In this document: piece after piece, positions 6,234 through 11,375 of the stretch
Numbering within the stretch: the first letter of the stretch is position 1
Layout: every line of letters begins with the position of its first letter
From: an uncultured Collinsella sp.
Lineage (GTDB): Bacteria > Actinomycetota > Coriobacteriia > Coriobacteriales > Coriobacteriaceae
Reading direction: 5' to 3'
Assembly: GCA_900551205.1 (NCBI GenBank)
Contig: URUW01000044.1
Coordinates: 1 to 11,375, forward strand
Length of the DNA stretch: 11,375 bases
Position numbers and translations under genes: made by a program
The notes under the pieces: generated by a model
Told to the model about the DNA's origin: nothing
What the model saw: only the letters and a program-made list of their open reading frames with translations
Database searches by the model: none

Positions 6234-6313
6234 AGCAGCATCTATGCCACCGCGAATGGCTCGGCCCCGTGCCCGCCACTCGCAAACGAACTTTAAACGC
6301 ACGAGGGTTGGCC

Positions 6314-8167
6314 ATGCCGCTTTTCTCGCAACATACCGCCCGGTTCTCGCCGGACGTTCCTTTGGAGGGCACCAGCTCTCGCGAGCTGCTCAAGCGGTAC
6401 CAGCCGCTCGAGACGCTTGCGACCGGCGGTTTTGGCTCCATCGAGATCTGCCGCGACACGCACCTGCGCCGCCGCGTCGCCATTAAGCGCATCCCCCTTA
6501 TCAACGGTGCCGGCATGCCCGCCAGCAACATCATGGATGTCCTACGCGAGGCACACACCGCCGCCATGCTTCAACATCCCAATATCGTGCAGGTTATCGA
6601 CTTTACGCACGACACCGCCTATGCCTACCTGGTTATGGAATATGTCGACGGCATGTCGCTGGCCGAGTTTTTGCATCGCGTGGACGGCCACTCACTTACC
6701 TTTGACGAGGCCGCGGCCATTGCCGATGCCCTGGGCCAGGCGCTCACCTTCGCCCACAGTAATGGCGTACTCCACCTGGACATTAAGCCCGCCAACGTGC
6801 TCATCGACCACTCGGGCAATGTAAAGCTCACCGACTTTGGCATGGCGCGACTGTCGTCCGCCGGTGGCTTTGGCGGCTCGCGCGGCGGCACCATCGGCTA
6901 CATGCCGCCCGAGCAGCTCGATATCGAGACCGGCACGGTCGACGAACGCGCTGATGTCTTTGCCCTCGCCTGTGTGATCTACGAGGGCCTGTGCGGCAGC
7001 GCTCCCTTTATGGCGGCCACGCCCGCCGACTCGCTCGGCCGTATCATCGGCGGCGCCACCTATCCCAGCGAGCTGATACCACACTTTCCCCCGGGAGCCG
7101 AGAGCGTGCTCATGAGCGCGCTCTCCCCCATACCGCAGGACCGCCCCAGCAGCATCGAGGCATTTTGTGACCAGCTGCTCGCCGGCTTGGGCAGCGTGCG
7201 CGAGGGCCGTCGCAGCCTGGAGCAGATGGTGGGCGAGCTGTCAGATGACGAGCGCGCGGCAGACGGTATCGAGCCATCGACCTACGAGGACGACACCATC
7301 GAAGTCGACCCCGCACTCGGCTGGGCAGGCACGCGCTGGAGCCATGCGCGCGACTACGCCATGCACGCTATCTCGGCGCTAACGTGCGGCGCCTTTAGCT
7401 TTTTGCTGATGCAGACGGCCGGCGTCGCGGCGCTTCCCGGCCTGGTCATTGCGGCTATCGCGATCGGAGCGGCGGCCGGCCTGGCCCCCCAGATTGGCTC
7501 GGCCATCTCGGCTGTGGGCTTTTTGGTGCTCATGGCAAACGCCACCATGCAGGCACAGGGCGTCCTGTCGATGTTGCCCGTCGCGGTGATCTTTGCCGCC
7601 GCCATGTCCGGTTGGTGGATCGCCTGGGGTCGCACCGAGGCTGCCGCGAGCGCCGCACTCACCTGTGCACTCGCGCTTGGCTGTCTGACCGGCAATACCT
7701 TCCTGGCAGCTGGGGTCACCGCCGGCGTCGCGTCATTTTGGCTCGGCCCGGCAAGCGCCGCCGCGGCAACGGGCATGGGCGCACTTTTTGCCCGTCTGGC
7801 CACGGTCGCGCTTTCAGCCGGAGGCGTGCTGGGGCTCGGTAACGTTGCCGCAGCGCTGGGAGACCCACTCCTTTGGGCTGCCTTTGTGCTGGTAGCGGCA
7901 ACTGCCGCGGCGTCATCTGCGCTGCTCAACGCCCATGCCAAGCGTGCCGATCAGGGCTCAAACCTTGCCGTAATCGCCGCCATCGCTGTCGCCGGCATCG
8001 GCTGCGCAGCGGCGTCCTGTCTTGCACACCATATGGAAATTGCCAGCCTTGCAGCCGCGGTCGTCGCCAAGGCGGCGGTTGCGGGAACCCTATCCTCTAT
8101 AATCGTTGGGATATGCCTATATTTGCTCGGATACCAAAGAACCTATACGGAGAGTGATCTTTCGTGA
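6314..8167 (+). CDS. Ser/Thr protein kinase (PknB-type catalytic domain) with polytopic membrane C-terminus
   Basis: The 617-residue protein has an N-terminal Hanks-type kinase domain (about 28-290) that phosphorylates Ser/Thr of cytoplasmic targets. Visible motifs: Gly-rich loop ATGGFGSI (36-43), ATP lysine K58 in VAIKRI, helix-C glutamate E79, catalytic loop HLDIKPAN (154-161; D156, K158, N161), DFG at 174-176, activation segment with S181, S182, S189 and T193, and PPE at 198-200. The usual arginine of HRD is leucine (L155), so it is a non-RD kinase. An acidic juxtamembrane stretch (about 300-340) leads to roughly nine or ten Ala/Gly-rich hydrophobic segments from 350 to 606. There are no PASTA repeats. 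The start at 6314 has GAGGG 6 nt upstream; a GTG at 6269 in frame is weaker. The stop overlaps the fhaA start (GTGA). Context suggests it phosphorylates the FHA partners and cell-wall proteins, as PknA/PknB do. The function of the membrane domain is unknown. Confidence 0.93.
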   Translation: MPLFSQHTARFSPDVPLEGTSSRELLKRYQPLETLATGGFGSIEICRDTHLRRRVAIKRIPLINGAGMPASNIMDVLREAHTAAMLQHPNIVQVIDFTHDTAYAYLVMEYVDGMSLAEFLHRVDGHSLTFDEAAAIADALGQALTFAHSNGVLHLDIKPANVLIDHSGNVKLTDFGMARLSSAGGFGGSRGGTIGYMPPEQLDIETGTVDERADVFALACVIYEGLCGSAPFMAATPADSLGRIIGGATYPSELIPHFPPGAESVLMSALSPIPQDRPSSIEAFCDQLLAGLGSVREGRRSLEQMVGELSDDERAADGIEPSTYEDDTIEVDPALGWAGTRWSHARDYAMHAISALTCGAFSFLLMQTAGVAALPGLVIAAIAIGAAAGLAPQIGSAISAVGFLVLMANATMQAQGVLSMLPVAVIFAAAMSGWWIAWGRTEAAASAALTCALALGCLTGNTFLAAGVTAGVASFWLGPASAAAATGMGALFARLATVALSAGGVLGLGNVAAALGDPLLWAAFVLVAATAAASSALLNAHAKRADQGSNLAVIAAIAVAGIGCAAASCLAHHMEIASLAAAVVAKAAVAGTLSSIIVGICLYLLGYQRTYTESDLS

Positions 8168-9177
8168 ACTTCCTGAACATCTTCGAGGACCACGTGGCCG
8201 GCATCTTCGGTGCCACCCGTGCCCCGTTCTCCTTTAAGAAGCTTGCCAAGCAGGCCGCTCGCGACATGGAGGATCAGACTCTGGTGATCAACGGCGTCAA
8301 CACGGCGCCGGCACTCTATACCATCCTGATCGCCGCCGACGACGATCCCATGCTCGCCCCGTTCTACCCCGAGCTTTCGCGCGAGGTCCGCGAGTTCGTG
8401 AAGGCGCAGGCCGAAAAGCGCCGCTATGTCTTTGTCGGCGAGCCCCTCGTGCGCTTTATGATCGATCCGCAGCTGCGCGCCGGCAAGTTCTCGGTCTTTG
8501 CCGAGAACGTCGATGCCCCCACGCTCGGCCGCCTGTACGAAGAAGAGCGCGCCTATCAAAACGGTCTGGGCCAAAACAACTCCGCGGCAAGCCGTGCCGC
8601 CAGCGCCCCGCGCGCCGGCCAGCAGCAGTTTGCTGCCCCGCAGCAGCAGCGCCCCGCCGCCATGCCCCAGCAGCAGCCGACGCCTCGCGCCGCCGCTCCC
8701 GACCCGCTTGCCGTGGCAGACCCCTTCGCGCCTAGCGTCCCCGACCCCGCCGCAGCACCCATCCCGGTGCCGCAGACCGTCTCGCGCGACGCGCTTGCCG
8801 GCATGGGCGGAGCCGCCGCGACCGGTGCCGCCGTGGGCCTAGGCGCCGCAGCCGGCATCGCCTCCAACATGGCGAGCACTCGCGCCCCGCAGCGCCCGCT
8901 CGCCCAGCTCGTCGACGTCGTGAGCGGCGAGAGCCATAGCATCACCTCCGCACAGGTGACTATCGGTCGCGAGCGCTCGGTTTCCGATATTGCCCTGCGC
9001 GACCCCAACGTGTCGCGCCGCCACGCCCAGCTCACCTTTACGGGCTCGGATTGGTCGATCGAGGACCTCAATTCCACCAACGGCACGCTCGTCAACAACC
9101 GCCGCATTACGCGCTGCCCGCTGCGCAACGGCGATCTGCTGACGTTTGGCCTGAGCACCTTTGAATTTAGGGGATAG
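8164..9177 (+). CDS. fhaA: FhaA-type protein: DUF3662 domain plus C-terminal FHA domain
   Basis: This 337-residue cytoplasmic adaptor has three parts. Residues 1-125 match the DUF3662 (FhaA N-terminal) pattern, opening with MNFLNIFEDHVAGIFG. Residues 138-245 form a low-complexity linker with Gln runs (152-172), Ala/Pro stretches and an Ala/Gly-rich piece (213-235) that is probably disordered and not a membrane helix. Residues 248-337 form an FHA domain with IGRE (267-270), SRRHAQL (284-290) and LNSTNGTLV (302-310), the conserved Arg, Ser/His and Asn-Gly positions that bind phospho-threonine. In mycobacteria FhaA binds phosphorylated partners of peptidoglycan synthesis, such as MviN, under PknB control. 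The start is GTG at 8164 inside the kinase stop (GTGA, 4-bp overlap), and a GGAG lies about 11 nt upstream, consistent with coupled translation. Strong assignment by architecture and locus. Confidence 0.95.
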   Translation: MNFLNIFEDHVAGIFGATRAPFSFKKLAKQAARDMEDQTLVINGVNTAPALYTILIAADDDPMLAPFYPELSREVREFVKAQAEKRRYVFVGEPLVRFMIDPQLRAGKFSVFAENVDAPTLGRLYEEERAYQNGLGQNNSAASRAASAPRAGQQQFAAPQQQRPAAMPQQQPTPRAAAPDPLAVADPFAPSVPDPAAAPIPVPQTVSRDALAGMGGAAATGAAVGLGAAAGIASNMASTRAPQRPLAQLVDVVSGESHSITSAQVTIGRERSVSDIALRDPNVSRRHAQLTFTGSDWSIEDLNSTNGTLVNNRRITRCPLRNGDLLTFGLSTFEFRG

Positions 9178-9183
9178 TCGCTT

Positions 9184-9600
9184 ATGAACATCGATATCGT
9201 CCTTTTTGCAGGCCGCATCGTCCTGGTCGCCCTGCTCTATATCTTCCTGTTCGCCGTCATGAAGACCGGCGTGGGACTTGTGCGCGGACAGCGCCGCGAC
9301 TCGGCTATCTGGACGATCGATGTGGACAAGGGCCCGCGCGGCATCCGTGGCATCCACGTAGACATGCTCGGCCCCGTCATCGTCGGTCGCTCGCCATCTT
9401 CGGACATCTGCATCAACGAACCGTTCGTCTCGGCCTCGCATGCGCGCTTTTCGCTGCAGGGCCCGGCGCTCATCATCGAGGACCTCAACTCGCTTAACGG
9501 CACGCTCGTCAACGGCCGCCAGCTCGTGGAGCCCGCGACGCTGCGCGAGGGCGACGAAGTCCAGATTGGCGATGTGGTCATGAAGGTGAACCGTCGATGA
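9184..9600 (+). CDS. fhaB: FhaB-type membrane-anchored FHA-domain protein
   Basis: The 138-residue protein has one N-terminal membrane helix (about 5-26, VLFAGRIVLVALLYIFLF) and a single cytoplasmic FHA domain (about 42-136). FHA landmarks are IVGRS (66-70), SASHARF (83-89) and LNSLNGTLVNGR (101-112). In the actinobacterial locus FhaB (FipA in mycobacteria) binds phospho-threonine proteins at the membrane and has been linked to division. The FHA domain here closely parallels that of the neighbouring FhaA, suggesting related ligands. The ATG at 9184 lies 6 bp after the fhaA stop, with AGGGGA about 9 nt upstream inside the end of fhaA. The stop TGA overlaps the phosphatase start as ATGA. Typical family length; nothing is missing. 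Confidence 0.94.
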   Translation: MNIDIVLFAGRIVLVALLYIFLFAVMKTGVGLVRGQRRDSAIWTIDVDKGPRGIRGIHVDMLGPVIVGRSPSSDICINEPFVSASHARFSLQGPALIIEDLNSLNGTLVNGRQLVEPATLREGDEVQIGDVVMKVNRR

Positions 9601-11375
9601 TCGACGAGGAGAACAAGTCCGCAACTATGACCGAGGCACCGGCCGCCGCCACAGCTGCGCCGGCCCACGCCGCTCCGGCGGGCTCCGCACCCGTGGAGCC
9701 CGAGGACACCGTGTTCTCCCTGCCTCTTTCGCATGTAACGCATGATATTTCGGATCTCGCCGATAACGAGGACGAAGAGGATGCCGTAGCGGCGCCCATC
9801 GGCGCACATGCTGCGGAACAGCCCACAGCGCCCGAAGCAACCTCGGCGCCAGCTCACTTTGCAGAGCCCGTCGCCGCGGCAATCAACGAGAGCGCTGCGG
9901 TGTTTGCGGCACCCGAGCCCGCCGCGCCGGCGTTTCCCATAGCCCCGGCATCCGAGGTTGCGCCCGTGTCTACGCCGGCGCCCGAGGCGGGGCCATCCCC
10001 CGAGGACGGCCCTGCACCCAAGGCCCCGCAGCCTGCGCCCGCAAGCGAGTCCGATACCGTGGCCGAGCCCGCCGCCCAGTCGCAAAGCACGCCCGCGCCG
10101 TCGCACTTTGCGACACCCGAGCCTATAGACGTCAGCCCGCAAGACGACGAGTCGACCGCCCGCGCGTCCGAGGAGCCCGGCTCCCCGGACACCGGCGATT
10201 CCGAATCAAACGCCGAGACCGACACCGTCTCTCCCGGTGACACAGCCGAGATCGACGTTGCCGCCGTTGAGGCCAAGCTCAAAGACCCCGGCTCGACCAT
10301 GAGCTTTGAGCCCCTGACCGAGGAACGCATCGAGACCGACTCGACCTATGATGCCGGCACCACCACGCAACTCATGTGGGGCGCCCGCTCCGACGTTGGC
10401 TGTGTGCGCCCGCACAATGAGGATTCCTACCTGGTGCAGTCGCCGCTCTTTTGCGTATGCGACGGCATGGGCGGTCACGCCGCCGGCGAGGTAGCCTCTT
10501 CCATCGCCGTCGAGACTATTGCCAAGACGGCCCCGCAGTCCGCCGACGCAGCACGCCTGGCCGCAGCCGTCGAGGCAGCCAACGCCGCCGTAATCGAGGC
10601 GGCCCTGAACGGCCTGGGCAAGCCCGGCATGGGCTGCACAGCCACTTGCGCCTATATCGAAAACGACACGCTCGCCATCGCCCACGTGGGTGACTCTCGC
10701 GCCTACCTGCTCCACGAGGGCACGCTCATCCGCGTGACCCGCGACCACTCCTACGTGGAGGAGCTCGTGGACGCCGGCGAGATTACGGCAGACGAGGCTC
10801 CCGTCCCCCCCAACCGCTCGGTCATCACCCGTGCGCTGGGCTCGGACCCCGCCATGTATGCCGACCACTTCACTCTGCATATCGAGGAAGGCGACCGCCT
10901 GATCCTGTGCTCCGACGGCCTTTCGAGCATGATTCCCGATAGCGATATCGAGAACATCGCCACGCAGTCCTCAACCGCGCAAATCTGCGTCGACAATCTA
11001 GTGGACGCGGCGCTTGCCGCCGGCGGCCACGACAACGTGACCGTAGTAGTCGTTGACCTGGTTGACGATGGCGTTATGCGCGAAGCGCAACGCGTGCGTC
11101 GCCGCAACATTACTATCGCCGCCATCCTGGCCCTCGTCTTTGTGCTGGCAGCTGGCATCTGGGCCTACACGGGTGTCACCGGCTCGTACTACCTGGGTAC
11201 CTACCAGGGCAATGTCGCCGTCTGGCGCGGCCTGCCCGGCAAGCCGCTCGGACTCAAGCTCCACTGGCTCGAAAGCGAAACCAGCATTAAGCTGTCCGAC
11301 CTGCCCGAAGACACGCAAAACCGCCTCAAGGCGGGCATTCCGCAAACAAGTGTCGACGATGCGCAGGACACGATA
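9597..11375 (+). CDS. pstP: PP2C-family Ser/Thr phosphatase (PstP-like) with long N-terminal extension, partial at window end
   Basis: The frame opens with the ATG in the fhaB stop (ATGA) and stays open for 593 codons to the window edge, so the 3' end is missing. Residues 1-258 are low-complexity, rich in Ala, Pro, Glu and Asp, with the imperfect repeat APAHFAEP / APSHFATPEP. Residues 260-490 form a PP2C domain: RPHNED (271-276), CDGMGGH (288-294, metal ligand D289), HVGDSRAY (D366), CSDG (metal ligand D440) and GHDNVTV (D479). A membrane helix follows at about 505-526. The outer segment begins YYLGTYQGNVAVWRGLPGKP, much like the extracytoplasmic start of mycobacterial PstP. The enzyme removes phosphate from the kinase and its substrates using Mn/Mg. 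Usual PstP proteins begin directly with the PP2C domain, so the extension is unusual. An internal ATG at 10299 has no ribosome site, and third-codon GC stays high through the extension, supporting the early start. Confidence 0.93.
   Translation, partial: MIDEENKSATMTEAPAAATAAPAHAAPAGSAPVEPEDTVFSLPLSHVTHDISDLADNEDEEDAVAAPIGAHAAEQPTAPEATSAPAHFAEPVAAAINESAAVFAAPEPAAPAFPIAPASEVAPVSTPAPEAGPSPEDGPAPKAPQPAPASESDTVAEPAAQSQSTPAPSHFATPEPIDVSPQDDESTARASEEPGSPDTGDSESNAETDTVSPGDTAEIDVAAVEAKLKDPGSTMSFEPLTEERIETDSTYDAGTTTQLMWGARSDVGCVRPHNEDSYLVQSPLFCVCDGMGGHAAGEVASSIAVETIAKTAPQSADAARLAAAVEAANAAVIEAALNGLGKPGMGCTATCAYIENDTLAIAHVGDSRAYLLHEGTLIRVTRDHSYVEELVDAGEITADEAPVPPNRSVITRALGSDPAMYADHFTLHIEEGDRLILCSDGLSSMIPDSDIENIATQSSTAQICVDNLVDAALAAGGHDNVTVVVVDLVDDGVMREAQRVRRRNITIAAILALVFVLAAGIWAYTGVTGSYYLGTYQGNVAVWRGLPGKPLGLKLHWLESETSIKLSDLPEDTQNRLKAGIPQTSVDDAQDTI

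Larger units (their letters stand above)
5875..6313. other. Gene-free divergent intergenic region between the regulator and the kinase operon
   Basis: About 440 bp with no credible gene. It holds the regulator promoter at the left end, an array of alternating 14-bp half-sites in the middle (6017-6153), a promoter for the kinase operon (6225-6233) and about 80 nt of leader before the kinase ATG. Open frames crossing it on either strand are short, lack ribosome sites and read through the repeats with no consistent frame. I see no terminator or tRNA here. It also marks the switch from moderate-GC to high-GC sequence. Confidence 0.7.

Noticed and set aside
6244..6486. Small plus-strand frame starting just after the predicted kinase promoter (possible leaderless gene)
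   Set aside because: It overlaps the kinase start out of frame, is Arg/Pro-rich without any domain and lacks a ribosome site.
7354..7941. 195-residue minus-strand frame
   Set aside because: It is the complement of the Ala-rich membrane part of the kinase and has no independent support.
8800..8868. Membrane helix in FhaA (Ala/Gly-rich residues 213-235)
   Set aside because: It is too Gly/Ala-rich and lacks bulky hydrophobic residues. It lies in a low-complexity linker between two cytoplasmic domains, so disorder is more likely.
9237..10142. 301-residue open frame on the minus strand
   Set aside because: It is antisense to fhaB and the Ala/Pro-rich start of pstP. The Gly/Arg/Cys-rich product is typical of reversed high-GC coding sequence.

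Overview
The window looks like chromosome from a high-GC actinobacterium, most probably a gut Coriobacteriia (Collinsella-like). The right half carries the actinobacterial signalling set of a Ser/Thr kinase, a DUF3662+FHA protein (FhaA), a membrane-anchored FHA protein (FhaB) and a PP2C phosphatase (PstP). The left half is headed by a membrane-embedded LuxR-type regulator, a protein class known to be expanded in Coriobacteriia. The genus is inference; no rRNA or other marker is present.

Left region (1-5874, all minus strand, about 50% G+C in lines I sampled). Reading in the direction of transcription: a 711-residue regulator built as two successive units of about eight membrane segments plus a LuxR helix-turn-helix; a small Sec-exported, four-cysteine protein resembling the DUF2712 bacteriocin-associated family; two six-helix ABC-2 permeases; a BcrA/LanF-like ABC ATPase with an E in place of the Q-loop glutamine; and an exported protein of unknown function. 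The last four genes are joined by 1- or 4-bp stop/start overlaps. An intercistronic hairpin separates the small exported protein from the transporter genes. The layout suggests a sensor-regulated peptide export or self-protection system. What the exported protein does, and what the regulator senses, cannot be read from the sequence.

Middle (5875-6313): a gene-free divergent region. It holds the regulator promoter (perfect TATAAT with a palindrome in the spacer), an array of about five alternating 14-bp half-sites spaced 30/32 bp centre to centre, and an extended -10 promoter for the kinase operon.

Right region (6314-11375, all plus strand, about 70% G+C in sampled lines): kinase, fhaA, fhaB and pstP form one tightly packed operon, with GTGA and ATGA overlaps and one 6-bp gap. 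The kinase has HLD instead of HRD in its catalytic loop, and a polytopic membrane domain instead of PASTA repeats. The phosphatase has an unusual, roughly 258-residue Ala/Pro/acidic N-terminal extension and runs off the window end. In related actinobacteria this set regulates cell-wall synthesis and division by phosphorylation, with the FHA proteins reading phospho-threonines and PstP reversing the mark.
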